Below the pieces are notes generated by a model. The model saw only the letters and a program-made list of their open reading frames with translations, ran no database searches and was not told the origin of the DNA. The position numbers were made by a program, and so were the translations under genes. A DNA stretch of 64,000 nucleotides from Hyperoodon ampullatus. Lineage: Eukaryota > Chordata > Mammalia > Artiodactyla > Ziphiidae. Positions within the stretch are counted from its first letter, which is position 1, and each line of letters starts with the position of its first letter. The DNA is taken from contig OX457071.1 of NCBI GenBank assembly GCA_949752795.1, positions 29,930,800-29,994,799 of the forward strand, read 5' to 3'. Positions 1 through 11,549 of this stretch are shown one piece after another.

Positions 1-39
1 GCTGCACCATGCCACTTAAAAATTTTTTTTATTGTCAAA

Positions 40-230
40 TCTTTGCTCACAAACCTTCAATGGGTCCTCATTATCCACATAATAAAGTAAAAATCCCTCT
101 ACCTGGCATTCAGATGTTCTCAAAATTGGTCCTGTCACCCATGATGATCTCACTGGTCCTCCCCATTATTCCTCATCCAAGGGCATCTACCCTGTTCCCC
201 AATACCCACAAGTATGCACACTCATACACA
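40..230 (+). repeat. LINE L2 fragment (ancient)
   Basis: The run from about 40 (cacaaaccttcaatgggtcc) through the pyrimidine-rich stretch has the pattern of the 3' part of mammalian L2, which reads roughly 'aaccctccaatggcttccc...aaaatccaaactcc...'. It is diverged and its ends are uncertain. The call rests on recalled consensus shape, not alignment. Confidence 0.5.
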
Positions 231-241
231 GACACACCAGT

Positions 242-261
242 ACACACACACACACACACAC
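242..261 (+). repeat. (CA)n microsatellite
   Basis: About ten perfect CA units lie here, preceded by an imperfect CA-rich stretch from about 215. Confidence 0.95.
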
Positions 262-454
262 GGTTTCATCTCAGCCTAGAGTATCTCTCCAGCCCCACCC
301 CACCCCCAAAAAGGTCATAATCCATTTTACTGGTTGCAGATTAAGTCAGGCTCATGCTTGGCCCTTACCACTGATCTTGTCCTTCACTTCAAGTGGCTGA
401 ATGGTGCCCAACAAAAATGTCAATTCCCCCAGTCCTTTGGCCCCTGAACGTTTC

Positions 455-895
455 CAATTATCCTTCTAGCTAGAGATGCGTATATGACTTAATTCTGGCC
501 AATAAGATATGAGGCAAATCTCCCTGGGAACATCGCAGAAATATTTTCCCTCCATGATTAAAAGACAGAGGTTCATAGGAACGAGCCATTGGCCTGTTCT
601 CCATTCTTTCACTTTCATGTATGAGCTTGTGTGACTGGAATGTTTTTGGGAGCTTAAATAACTGATTTGAGACTCTGAGGCAATAAATGAGAGTTTAAAA
701 GCCAACCTAAGGAGGATGGCATAGGTGGATGGCATGGGAAGGGTGGAGAGATACTCGAGCCTTGATTTCCAAGCCATCTTTGGGATTCCCTAGTTCCAGA
801 CTTCATGATAAGTAAAAAAAAAAAAAAAAAAAGCCAAAATATTTTAAGTCATTGTTAGAGAACTCTGTCACTTGTGGCCAAACCATGTTAACTGA
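455..895 (+). repeat. LTR-like ancient repeat, probably ERVL-MaLR type
   Basis: The stretch runs from 'aattctggccaataagatatgag', through 'cagacttcatgataagta', to 'ctgtcacttgtggccaaa...aactgatatac'. The order of these pieces resembles a mammalian MaLR-type LTR, whose 3' end typically reads '...ctgtcacttgc...ctgactgatacac'. It contains a 19-base A tract. The family assignment is tentative. Confidence 0.4.
814..832 (+). repeat. poly(A) tract inside the LTR-like repeat
   Basis: Nineteen consecutive A residues. The tract lies inside the LTR-like sequence where the family normally has an AT-rich polyadenylation region, so it looks like local expansion and not the tail of a separate retroposon. Confidence 0.8.
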
Positions 896-1519
896 TATAC
901 TGAGATTCAGCCACCAATAGCAAAGTTCTAGAGGCCAGATCAGGCCAGGAATAGCCTACACATAAGGTAGTCTGAGTAAACATGGGTAAGAATCTCATTG
1001 TTAAAGTGTCAAGGTTGTAACAGGGAAGACATTATATATAAAGGTTAGGTGTCCTATGGAAAAATGGGAATGTTTGGTGAAGTTGACCACCAGGTAAGAA
1101 GAGAGAATTCCTAAGCAATGGATGAGAGAGGACTGGGACAAAAGGGTTAGGCTAGTACATGTATATGAGTGGGACTAGCCCCTTAAAAATTGTCATATGC
1201 CATTTTCTGTAGCTGTGCTGTCCAGTATGGCAGCCAGTAGCCACAGATGGCAGTTGAACACTTGAATTAGGGCTAATCTGAATTGAAATGTGTTGTAAGT
1301 ATAAAATATGTATGGGATTTTGAAGACTTAGTATGAAAAAAGAATTTTTATGTTGATTATACATAGAAATGATAATATTTTGAATATATTTGGTTAAATA
1401 AAACATATTATTAAAGTTAAAAAAATCAGTCACATGGATTTTAATTCTAAGTGCCCACTGCCTTAGAGCATTTACCCAGGCCAATAGTGAGATCATGCTG
1501 TAGGGAGCTGTATTGCCTT
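896..1519. other. unique non-coding DNA
   Basis: No repeat family, CpG cluster or convincing reading frame was recognised. The 1250-1430 part is AT-rich with many short stops on both strands. Confidence 0.5.
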
Positions 1520-1640
1520 TTTTGAAAGCTTAGAACATAAGCTCTTTGAGGGCCAGGAGCCTGTCAATCTCATATCTCCAGATTCTACAGTACTGTAGTG
1601 CCTGGCACATGGTAGGCTCAAGAAAATAGAAATAATTAAT
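1520..1640 (+). repeat. LINE L2 3' end
   Basis: The phrase order 'aagctctttgagggccaggagcc ... cagtactgtagtgcctggcacatggtaggctcaa' is the hallmark of the L2 3' end (gagggcaggga...gcctggcacatagtaggtgctcaataaa). Confidence 0.8.
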
Positions 1641-1767
1641 TAAAGAATTAATGGCCTTCTGATAGTATCCAGGCAACATGTTTCTTCTACTCCCATGGAC
1701 CTCTGAGTTCAGCCCTGGCCATGACTCTCCTGGCCCACATTGTCAGTGACTGGGTAGGATAGATGTG

Positions 1768-1834
1768 TGGATGGAAGAAGGGATGGATGGGTGGGTGGAT
1801 GAATGGATGGATGGATAGACAGGCAGACAGATAG
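1768..1834 (+). repeat. (GGAT)n-type tetranucleotide repeat
   Basis: Imperfect GGAT/GATG units with GGGT and GAAT variants run into AGAC/AGGC units. It sits just before an L1 3' fragment. Confidence 0.9.
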
Positions 1835-1858
1835 AAGATGTATATCATGGGATCTTTT

Positions 1859-1989
1859 AATTTCTTTATTTAATTTTTATTGGAGTATAGTTGCTTTACA
1901 ATGTTGTGTTAGCTTCAACTGCACAGCAAAATGAATCAGCCTTACTCATACATATATTCCCTCCCTTTTGGATTTCCCTCCCATTTAGA
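1859..1989 (-). mobile_element. 5'-truncated L1, 3' end only
   Basis: On the minus strand this is the 3' end of a cetartiodactyl L1; the plus strand shows 'tattggagtatagttgctttacaatgttgtg'. The 13-base direct repeat CATGGGATCTTTT at 1846-1858 and 1990-2002 is a target-site duplication, so the insertion is an L1 of about 131 bp, severely truncated at its 5' end. Confidence 0.85.
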
Positions 1990-2344
1990 CATGGGATCTT
2001 TTTAAAATGTTGATTATGAATTTCTAGGGAAAACTAGAAATGTAAATAGCATCATACTTTCCATTTGCAAACCAAATAAAATTAAGTGGTTTTCACCTCC
2101 CTTATCTTCAGGTCTTCTAATTTCAATATGAATTAGAGAAGGTTAGGTAGGATTACTACAATAGCTGTTTATTGATTTCCTAACTGACTCTACTTGATGA
2201 TCCTATAAAAATATATAAATTTTTTCATCCTTGGCATTCCTGATTCACTTATCCTACATTATTTTCCTCTAAAACTCGTGTCACCCTCTACATTTTTCAT
2301 ATATATGTGTATGTGTGTGTATACACTCACATGTATATATGCAT

Positions 2345-2482
2345 TTTTGTGTTTATTGTCTGTCTCCCTTTACTAAGTTCCAAAAGGCAGGGGCTATTTT
2401 GTTCCCAGTGTCTACAGTGGAGCCTGGTAGATGGCTGATGGTCCACATATATTTGTTGAATGAATGAATCAATGAATGATTA
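2345..2482 (+). repeat. LINE L2 3' end
   Basis: It shows 'ttccaaaaggcaggggctattttgttcccagtg ... tttgttgaatgaatgaat', the classic 3' terminus of L2 with its TGAATGAA tail. A short AT/GT-rich microsatellite (2298-2342) lies just upstream. Confidence 0.85.
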
Positions 2483-2486
2483 AAAT

Positions 2487-3887
2487 GGATGCATGCTCAG
2501 CATCTCTGAGAACAGTTTCAGAAAGAATTGTAAACAAGAGTTATTACTTGCCCACAAATACAGTACCAGACATGGAGTGTGACCGGTGAGGAAACATAAA
2601 AAAAGGATGTGGAGAAGTGAAGGGGGGAAAAAAAAACTAGATAAATTGTAATTTAATTAAAAAGAGAAAGATAAAAAAATTGAATTATATCTCTTCCAAA
2701 AGTAATAAACTCAGAACCAGAGACTCTTCTAATTTTGTATGTTGCCAAGTAAAGTTCAACATGTAATAAGCAGAAGGAAAATACACTCTCATAGTGGTTA
2801 GTTGAACATAGAGTTAGTAAACATGCAACTCTGTTTTTATCACACTGTAATGCAAAGGCCTTTTCCATAAATAAATGCCAATTGCCAAGAATATGAGGCC
2901 TATTATGAAGGATTCCAACGACGTGGAACCTCTGTAGGTGTAAACTGAGGGGAGACAGAGTTAAAAGCAAGCAACTGGCTCACCTAGATTAGTTTGCAGC
3001 CAGGATGGAATTAGATGAATGTTGGAACGAAAGCACGCCCTTACTTGCACCAGGGTGTGTTTCTGGTCATTTCAGAATCTGGAATTTTCAAGAATAATAT
3101 TTTTCACCCTGCCTTTCCTCATTCTCTTTGCTCTAGTAATGTCCACTGAACTTTCCCCACAGAGGTCAATTTTCTACACAGTTTATCGTATTTGTGAGAA
3201 ACAAAGCAGAAACAAAGACTCGAAAAAGACACGTCTAAGCTTAAGGTGTGAAGATGCAGAGATATGTTTGGAGCAGTATTTTCCATTCCCAAAGGCAGTG
3301 CAAACCTGGGGCTAGAGGAAGGGGATGAGAAATCTACTCACCACAGAGAAGAGGGAGCAGATACAACATGATTCCCCACAATAGGAGGAAAAGGAAGTCT
3401 CTTATTTTTTATCACATAGATCCAGCAGCAAAGTGGAGAGGACTTGGAACCAAAACTTTGAAATTCAAAGAATTTGGACAAAATAGTTAAAATGTTTGTG
3501 CTCATACTTGGATGGGGTTATGTCCCTGGGGCCTGGCATGCTAGTGGTAGAAAAAACTGATGTGAGAAAACTCTGAAGAGGAAGCTACCTCAGGGAGAGA
3601 GAGAGAGAGTGAATGTTTGCATTAGTGTATAGAACTACTGAGAACTCTTTTATTTTTGAACTTGGAAGATTCAACAAATATTTAGCAGACATCTTTTGGG
3701 CTCACAGGCTCCTGTGTTGGGGCAGGGATTGACAAGGATGAGACACAGTCCCTGACCTTGAGGGATTAAGTGAGTCCTGGGTTGTGGGATGTGTTTTAAT
3801 AAAAACCCAATTTCATCTCAGAAGTTAAGACCAGAGATCTCACAGTAAAGGAAGAATTCCTCCAGCCCATAGTCTATTTAATGTCTC
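2487..3887. other. unique non-coding DNA
   Basis: Apart from short A-rich runs (about 2623-2680) and a GA run at 3595-3610, no repeat family or supported gene was recognised. Open frames of about 100 codons occur on both strands, but they carry no recognisable domain and no coding-like context. Confidence 0.5.
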
Positions 3888-3936
3888 AAAATAAAATAAA
3901 ATAAAATAAAATAAAATAAAATAAAATAAAATAAAA
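3888..3936 (+). repeat. (AAAAT)n microsatellite
   Basis: About ten near-perfect pentanucleotide units. Confidence 0.97.
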
Positions 3937-4267
3937 GCCAACCCTCACAGACACTGTTGTTAATCACAGGCATGGTCCTTAAAACACACTTTCTGTTACT
4001 CTTCCTGCTTCTGCCAATCTGAATGATAAAACCAGCCATAGCTTGGTGACAAGTGGGATCATCACCTATTAAGAAACACTATTATTTTTCTAGATACAGG
4101 GAAATAGAAATTGACAAAACAAAAGATATTGCTTAAAGAGGATGTTTTTAATAGAAAGCAATATGAGGATTGTAAAAGACCAGATTTCTCAAGAGACAGT
4201 ACTGGAGATGGGAATACTAATTAGACTTTGTAAGGAATGAAATAATGATGAGCAAAACAAACTTGGA

Positions 4268-4482
4268 GGGCTTCCCTGGTGGCGCAGTGGTTGAGAGTCC
4301 GCCTGCCGATGCAGGGGACACGGGTTCGTGCCCCGGTCTGGGAAGATCCCACATGCCGCGGAGCGGCTGGGCCCATGAGCCATGGCCACTGAGCCTGCGC
4401 GTCCGGAGCCTGTGTTCTGCAATGGGAGAGGCCACAACAGTGAGAGGCCCGCGTACCGCAAAAAAAAAAAAAAAAAAAAAAA
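4268..4482 (+). mobile_element. CHR-type tRNA-derived SINE (young)
   Basis: The element has the tRNA-like head GGGCTTCCCTGGTGGCGCAG (pol III A-box region), a B-box-like GGTTCGTGCCC, the body 'cgcgtccggagcctgtg', the end 'gaggcccgcgtaccgc', and a poly(A) tail of about 25 bases. A flanking repeat AAACTTGGA (4259-4267, and again after the tail at about 4482-4490) is the target-site duplication. The few differences from the other copies here indicate a recent insertion. Confidence 0.95.
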
Positions 4483-4824
4483 AACTTGGAAAAGGGAGAA
4501 ACAAAGACTTACACCTGGAACTCTGTGTTATGGCCTATTATATATAATTCTGATCATATTTATTAAACTACAACAATGTGGCATATACATTAAGCAGAAG
4601 ATCTAGTCACAATCTTCAAGAAACTTCTACTTCTGTCATTTGTATATCAAAAAGAACAGAGTTTGAGGCAGTACATTTTGCGATAAGAGGGGAAAATGCT
4701 AGAGTGATAAAGAAAAAACAGGACTTCTATCACAGATTTAAAACATTTTAATGAGTAATGGAATTTGAGTTGACATAGTGTTTTATTTTTTACATACTTC
4801 TTTTATTGCAACTCATTTGATAGA

Positions 4825-5056
4825 GGACAGAGCAGTGTAGTAGAAATGAGGGCAGGTCTTTGAATTCCAGCCCTGTCACTTAGCCTGGGTAAAATTATTT
4901 AAAGCCTTCTGAACATCATTTTCTCCTTCTGTCAAGTGGAGTATAATATTGAGCATAGTATTATCATGAGGATTCAATGGAATAGTGTTTGTTAGGTGCT
5001 TAGTATAGAGCATGATACTAAGTCTTCGTACATGTCGGATACCGATTGTCATCACT
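4825..5056 (+). repeat. MIR SINE
   Basis: The order 'agagcagtgtagtagaaatg ... ttgaattccagccctgtcactta ... catcattttctccttctgt ... gaggattcaatgg ... ttaggtgcttagtatagagcatgata' follows the core and 3' end of mammalian MIR nearly end to end. Confidence 0.85.
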
Positions 5057-5058
5057 GT

Positions 5059-5071
5059 CACCACCACCACC

Positions 5072-5105
<34 letters not shown>

Positions 5106-5115
5106 TCATCATCAT
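5059..5115 (+). repeat. compound trinucleotide repeat (CAC)9(CAT)10
   Basis: Nine CAC units run directly into ten CAT units with no interruption, right at the 3' end of the MIR element. The poly-His and poly-Asp open frames across it are only translations of the repeat. Confidence 0.97.
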
Positions 5116-5231
5116 GATTCTCGTCATTATTGGGGTATAGGGAGACTACAGAAGATAAAAAATACATCATCCCTGGCATCCAGTGGTAATTCAAGAATGG
5201 TAAAAATTCTGTCTGCAAAAGACATATCTTT

Positions 5232-5340
5232 ATTTGTGATCAATACGGTCCAATAGGTAGATATCCTTACCCCCAGTTGCAAACGGGAGAACGAAGAAAA
5301 ATCAAATGATTTGCTAAAAGCCATAGATAGTTAATAGTGA
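5232..5340 (-). repeat. possible MIR fragment (minus)
   Basis: The plus strand reads 'gttgcaaacgggagaacgaagaaaaatcaaatgatttgctaaaagcc', which resembles the MIR complement (ttttacagatgaggaaactgag...ttaagtaacttgcccaagg). It is diverged. Confidence 0.5.
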
Positions 5341-5361
5341 CCCTGTGCAAATGACACACTC

Positions 5362-5515
5362 TTATGGTTAGGAGTGTGGGCTGTAGAGCCAGATTACCTG
5401 GGTTTAATCCCTGATTTAACCACTTTGCAACTTTGGAAAATTTACTTACCTTTCTGTGCTTCAAGGTTTATCATCTCTAAAGTCAAATTAATGATAATGG
5501 CTACCATTATTACAT
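5362..5515 (+). repeat. MIR SINE
   Basis: The sequence 'gttaggagtgtgggctgtagagccagattacctgggttt ... ttaaccactttgcaactttgg ... cttacctttctgtgcttca' matches the MIR core pattern. Confidence 0.85.
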
Positions 5516-5984
5516 ACCAGTAGCCTGTGCTTTTGATCACTGCGGCAGAGATGTTCACTGTTCACCACACAGCCATGTGCTTCCCCACATTTCACAGACC
5601 TTTGCAGTTAGGCCATGTGGCTATGTCTGACCAAAGTGTTGTTAAGAGCATTGTCACTCCCGGCCCAGAGCATTTAAGAACAGGTGGGAAGTTCTCCACG
5701 TGTCTCTTTTCCTACTGAGGTGAGCTGGGATTCAAAACCTACCCTCCTTTCTACTACATTGCTCTGTTCCCTATCAAATGAGTTATTAAAAGTATTTAAA
5801 AAATAAAAACACTATGTCAACTCAATATCATTACTTACTAAACTTTTCAAAATCTGTGGTAGAAGCCCTGTTTTCTCTTTGTCACTCTAACATTTTCCCC
5901 TCTTATTGCAAAATGAATTGCCTCAACCTCTGTTTTTTTAAATAAATAAATGGCAGTTATTAATTGATAACTGTGTTTTCAACT

Positions 5985-6415
5985 GCATGTTGGTATGGCA
6001 GTTTCACAGATCAGAATAGCCTGGACCACTGAATCACTGCCTGGAGAACAGCTTCCTTGGGAAGCCAGCCACCTGACCTGCATTAGAATTCCCCAAGGCA
6101 AGAAATAAAACCTTTATTGTACAAAGTCACTGAGATTCCTGATTTACTTTTTTTTTTGTGTGTGTGGTACGCGAGCCTCTCACTGTTGTGGCCTCTCCCG
6201 TTACAGAGCACAGGCTCCGGACACACAGGCTCAGCGGCCATGGCTCACGGGCCCAGCCGCTCTGCGGCATGTGGGATCTTCCCGGACCGGGGCACGAACC
6301 CGTGTCCCTGCATCGGCAGGCGGACTCTCAACCACTGTGCCACCAGGGAAGCCCTTGATTTACTTTTTTATAACAGCATAACCTAGCCTGTCCTGACTGT
6401 ACAACCATGATAATA
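5985..6415 (+). repeat. ERVL-MaLR (MLT1-like) LTR, split by a SINE
   Basis: Before the SINE the sequence reads 'ctggaccactgaatcactgcctggagaacagc ... gcaagaaataaaacctttattgtacaaagtcactgagatt'. After it comes 'ataacagcataacctagcctgtcctgactgtaca'. Together these are the 3' half of an MLT1-type LTR, including its AATAAA and its 'agcctatcctgactgataca' end. The SINE at 6154-6354 interrupts it. Confidence 0.7.
6154..6354 (-). mobile_element. CHR-type SINE (young), minus strand
   Basis: This is the reverse complement of the CHR SINE. A T-rich tail is on the left and the head GCAC..CACCAGGGAAGCCC is on the right. The target-site duplication TGATTTACTTTTTT is perfect at 6140-6153 and 6356-6369. It is inserted in the MaLR LTR. 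Confidence 0.95.
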
Positions 6416-8690
6416 GTTCCAGATCTAAAGCCCACCTATAGTATGTGTATAGGGGGCTCAGAGTAATGTTAGGAATATCTTTGAATGAATTACAGACCTA
6501 AGACTACTGAAAAGATCAGGAAAAGTTGTATTTCCTTCCTCTGTTCTTCATATTTGACACTAGCCCCAAATTTTTTCCAGGCATGGCCCACTAAAATTGC
6601 TGGCTATAGATTAAAATGAAGTTAATAATATGGCAGCTATGTTTTTTGTTTGTTTGTTGGTTTCAGTCAGTTTCCCTTCATCATCTCCGTAGCCAGAAAG
6701 CCAGAATTAAAGACTCTTAAGCCCTTCCAGCAGCCAAAATCAGGTAGTTCATCTTGGGAGAAGGGAGAGGAGATGTACATAGAAATTAGCTCTGGTTATT
6801 CAATTCCATAAAATGGTCCTTGATTAGTTTCAGAACTCAAGTTAGGGTGCCTAGCATGCAACAGTACTCAATAAATGTCTGATGTTGACAGTTATGCTGT
6901 TGGGAGAAAATAGTCCAAAACCACTTAGGAATCTGGAAATACCAGAGCTTCTTAGGAAATAAAAATAAAAGCAATTAATTAAAATGTTTATTGGACATAA
7001 GAGCCTTCATTATGTTATTCATTAAGATTTAAAGTTCTATTATTCTTTGATTTTAATCTGGATTTTCCAACCCCAAAAGAACTTCCTTGTTTATCAAGGG
7101 ACCATGTTAAAAAAAAACTAATAAGATCCAGAGAGACCAGAGGACATTACGATCTGCAGAAAACTCAGAATGCACATTTCTGACTGCATTTTTTGAATTC
7201 TATCGAAACATTCCATTTGTTCGTCTCCACAAAGGAACAAACGGAACAATATCTCAAAGATTCTGGAACCTAGCGTAAGTGCAACCAAATGCATAGTAGA
7301 GTTTCTGAGCACAGAGCTGCCTTTTTCTGGTAGGGCATCGTTGAGTATGTGACAGCATGAATCTATGCCTCAAGTAAGAAAAACTCAGTTTCAGGGGAAA
7401 AAGTTCAGGGTGATTCCTGGACGCCTCCTGCATTTTGTACTAATGGGCATCCCCGAGACTCTAATCATCTATTGACCTATTTACCAAGTATATGAACTAC
7501 AAGGGTAAAGAATGAAAAAAGCACCAGGAATTTTAAAAGCTGCCTCAGATAAATCATGAAAATTGGTACATACACAAGAGCAAGCGGCCGTTGTTTTCCA
7601 ATGAGCATTTTCCATTCTAAAAATGAGTGAAGAGATCCCCCTCAGAAAGAAACAAAACAGAATATAAAGCTATGTGGGTTAAGAAGATTTACTTATCTAC
7701 CCTCTAAAACCTATCCTTAAACTGTAGTTTAGCTTCATTTGATCTGATTTCCTAAATCTCTTATGGATGATACAGTTTCACTATGCAAGTGGCTTTGTTG
7801 AAGTATTTATTTTATAAAGCAGCCCGGGGCTAAAAGTCCCCCCTGAGCCTTTTCTTTAGGTTTCCAAAGAGACTCTCTTTCCATGAAATGCCAGGCTGTG
7901 AAAGACTGTTTTGGCTGTGACGTGTATGACATGGGGGCTGAATATGGAATAAATATTCAATAAGGGGTCCAGAGGGAACCACCATAGCTCAAACCATGTA
8001 TCTGTTGATCCACAGGACTCAGCATTATCTAACTGAGCATGGTTTCCTGAATGAGGAGTCCGTTGTTAGAATGACAAATGGGTGTTTGGGAGAAATGGCC
8101 ATGGTCAACATTATTTTGACCATTTTGCAGCCATTTCCACCAGGCACCTGTTAAAAGTTCACTGACAGTATACCCGGGGCCAGATGGTGAGGGCCATTAC
8201 TCAGACAACAGATGTCTCTTGATGTCTTTTCAGCAATTGTCTTTGCACGTAGAGGGGTCAGGGAACACAAAGGGAGGTGGGCACAGTCTGATGTTAATAT
8301 ACTGGTTATTATTTTGTTATGTGTATCAGTTTACCACTGGATTCGGAGAATCTGCAGCTATATGTCTGACACAGACCATATTTTATATGTTAAGTACTGC
8401 AAATCAGCTGTTAGTCACTGATTTATTCCTCTTCTATGAACCCTCTGCTAAGCCTGTGCAATGGGGAATTGGCTGTCCCTTTCATTAGTGTCCCATAATA
8501 GAGTATTTATGATGCTACTGTTGACTCATGGAGATATACTTTACATCTTTGCATAGCAAGTTATAACGCAAGACAGACATAAGTTTCATGATGGGGGATT
8601 AAGGAAAAAAGAGGTTTGATTATGATTACAACAATATAATCACTGCATGCCAGAAGTTAGCAACATCAAACTGGGACATTCTTAAACATG
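6416..8690. other. unique DNA, largely repeat-free
   Basis: About 2.3 kb without a recognised young repeat; only an L2/MIR-like tail 'agcatgcaacagtactcaataaatg' is seen at 6850-6880. No supported exon was seen. Such a stretch may hold conserved non-coding elements, but I cannot test this here. Confidence 0.4.
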
Positions 8691-9240
8691 TGGAAAACTG
8701 TCAGTAAGAGTGTGGAGTTAGAGAAACAGACTCACAGACATAGAGAACAGACTTGTAGGGCTTCTCTGGTAGCGCAGTGGTTGAGAGTCCACCTGCCGGT
8801 GCAGGGGACACGGGTTCGTGCCCCAGTCTGGGAAGATCCCACATGCCGTGGAGCGGCTGGGCCCGTGAACCATGACCGCTGAGCCTGCACGTCCGGAGCC
8901 TGTGCGCTGCAATGGGAGAGGCCACAACAGTGAGAGGCCCGCGCACCGCAAAAAAAAAAAAAAAAAAAAAAAAGAGAACAGACTTGTGGTTGCTAAGGGG
9001 TGGGGGGAGAGATGGAGTGAGAGTTTGGGGTTAGCAGATGCAAACTATTATATATAGAATGGATAAACAACAATGTCCTACTGTATAGCACAGGGAACTA
9101 TATTCAATATCCTGTGATAAACCATAATGAAAAAGAATATAAAAAACAATGTATACATATGTGTAACTGAATCACTTTGCTGCAGGGCAGAAATTAAGAC
9201 AATATTGTAAGTCAACTATACTTCAATTAAAAAAAAAAAA
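8691..9240 (+). mobile_element. L1 3' end fragment, plus strand, split by a SINE
   Basis: 'gagtgtggagttagagaaacagactcacagacatagagaac' and, after the SINE, 'tagcacagggaactatattcaatatcctgtgataaaccataatg ... tcaactatacttcaattaaaaaa' form the ungulate L1 3' end with an A tail. A CHR SINE is inserted at 8757-8972. Confidence 0.85.
8757..8972 (+). mobile_element. CHR-type SINE (young)
   Basis: A full CHR SINE with a poly(A) tail of about 23 bases. The perfect 15-bp target-site duplication AGAGAACAGACTTGT lies at 8742-8756 and 8973-8987. It is inserted in the 3' portion of an older L1. Confidence 0.97.
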
Positions 9241-10559
9241 GTGTGGTGTTAGAATACCAGACTGATGCAAGACATAAAGTCTCTGATACCCAGAAATGTG
9301 GACAAGTAGGACTTTATAGGATAGCTGTCTTTCTTTGAATCCTGAATGAAGAGAGTTCTTAGAGCCTCTTCCAGTTGTTGATTCTCTCCTAGGAAACTGG
9401 CTTTGTAAATTCATGATTTCACAGATACCATGTGTCATCTTTTTGTTTTCTGCGCTATTTTGCTTTATGAAAGATATTGCTTAGCATGTGTTTAGATTAT
9501 TTTTGTTTTGAGAAATTTAGAGTTTTATCTTTAAGTTCTACTATTATTTTTGGGATGGTTTGCAAAGCTTGGTTTACATTCCATTTAGCTGAAATGGAAT
9601 CAGCTTCCTCGTTTGTATATAACATTTAAATCACCACTTACGATGGAAATGTTGGTTTGGCATATGGCCTTCTTAGCCACTGTAGAATTGCAAAATAATG
9701 CTGAAGGGAAGATATACTACATCCACGGTTAAAAATAAAATTTCAGATATAGTTCTAAGTCATTATATGGAATGTTATTGTTCTGTTATTCCAGAGAGTC
9801 CTGTCTTAACATTAATCTTTATAAGTTAGAGGATAACTGCTGTATTACCATTTATCAGTAAAGAAACTGGGATATATAGACGTCTGGGAACCGCGAGAGC
9901 TTCTGACCAAGTTGGATAGTGGTTGAATTAAATTTCTTAAAATCCAATCCTTTGCTAGTTTCACTGGCAAGACTATGTTGGAGGGTCTCACAACGTCACT
10001 GCACTGCTTTCCATTGTTGTACCGTTGAACTACATGAGATCATGTGAGACTTTTCAAACACTACCATTAATTACAGTTAATAATTACAAATGTGTCCTCA
10101 GGCCACACTCAAAACTGGGTCATCCCACTTTCGTGAACAATAATCCCCTGAATCTTGTCTCTCCTCCTTAAGGAGATGGCCCACTCTGCTTGCTCTCTCT
10201 CCCATATCTCAACGGGTGGTAGTGGGGGTCTCTTGTGGGCTCTAACTAACTGCTACGTGACTGGCTTGATTTTCCTTCTCTCCTTCTTCAGCTCCCATTT
10301 TTGTTGGTAATGAACCCTGGGACTCCCCCAACTCCCCCAGCTCTCCCTCCCCCTCCAGTGTTGCCCCCATTGGCCCAAGTTGATGGCTGTCAAAGTCATG
10401 CTCCTTCAGGCCCTTCAGTACAGCCCCCCTCATTGTGTCAAAGCCCACATGAGGTGCAAAACTGCAAATGCTGTTAATGCTGTCCCAGTGCCCTGGGACC
10501 CTGAAGGGTGTCACGTCAAAGGACCCTTTTTCCTACTACCTTTAAGTTGTACCATTTTA
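9241..10559. other. unique DNA with an unassigned reading frame
   Basis: No repeat family was recognised. On the minus strand 10242-10514 is open for 90 codons and translates to an acidic, Glu/Gly-rich sequence (GEGELGELGE near the middle, EEGEKENQ near the end). I do not recognise the protein. With no splice signal, start context or homology visible, it is not called a gene. Confidence 0.4.
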
Positions 10560-10800
10560 ATAGCATGGACTTTGGAGGCTGAGTGACTGGGTTCAAATCC
10601 CAGCTTTTCTACCTACTTGCTGTGTTACCTTGGATAAAGTTTCTTAACTTCTCTATGTTGCAATTTACATTAAGTGTTGTAAATAAAACAATACCTATCT
10701 CATAAAGTTGCTGAGAAGGCAGTAGTTTTAATATACTTGGAACAGTACATGACACATGGTAGACCCTATGAATGTCATCTTACTTGCTATCAAGTACCAA
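10560..10800 (+). repeat. MIR SINE
   Basis: The order 'agcatggactttggaggctgag ... gggttcaaatcccagcttt ... cttgctgtgttaccttgg ... ttgctgagaaggcagtag ... gacacatggtagaccctatg' follows MIR from core to tail. Confidence 0.88.
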
Positions 10801-11549
10801 ATCAATGACACATTATATTTCCAAAGCCTCAAGATGATGCTTTTGAACATAGTTCTTTCAGATTTTACTTTTAGTGACTGTATCCTATCCTCAAACCCAG
10901 TTTCTGTCAGGAATCCATAGGGTCTGGATCAAAAGACCATCTGAATGAGAAGTAAGCTTCTACTTTGCTCTTCGCCCTTGCAGACTGTGACTGATATTCA
11001 ACAGGACTCATATGATTCCTTTGGATTCATTCTTTCTCAAAGACTACCCACTGCCCTGCACAGAAAGTCTAGTGGAAGGGAAGCCAATAGACTTACAGGT
11101 ACATCTGAATTCTAAGTGAGCAAGATTAGGCTTAGGCTGGGAACCTTGCTCCATAGGGAATGTTTCAGAAGAATGAGTCTTTTCTTTTTAACATCTTTAT
11201 TGGAGTATAATTGCTTTACAATATTGTGTTAGTTTCTGCTGTATAACAAAGTGAATCAGCTTTATGTGCACATATATCCCTGTATCCCCTCCTTCTTGTG
11301 TCTCCCTCCCACCCTCCCTATTCCACCCCTCTAGGTGGTCCAAAGCACAGAGATCATCTCCCTGTGCAATGCAGCTGCTTCCCGCTACTATCTAGTTTAC
11401 ATTTGGTAGTGTATATATGTCCATGCCACTCTCTCACTTCATCCCAGCTTACTCTACCCCCACCCCATGTCCTCAAGTCCATTTGCTACATCTGCGTCTT
11501 TACTCTTGTCCTGCCCCTAAGTTCTTCAGAAACTTTTTTTGTTTTTTAG

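Noticed and set aside
4268..4350. A possible tRNA gene at the SINE head
   Set aside because: The head has A- and B-box-like blocks but no complete cloverleaf. It is the tRNA-derived part of a SINE and recurs in all copies.
4189..4547. Many 70-170-codon open frames over the CHR SINEs on both strands (for example with GLSLLWPLPL or VESPPADAGD)
   Set aside because: The same frames recur in every CHR SINE (4.3, 6.2, 8.8, 24.4, 26.6, 33.3, 38.2, 38.9, 43.2, 44.2 and 60.1 kb). They are translations of a GC-rich non-coding SINE, not a gene family.
4996..5256. Poly-His, poly-Asp and poly-Met/Val frames near 5.05 kb
   Set aside because: These are direct translations of the (CAC)n(CAT)n microsatellite.
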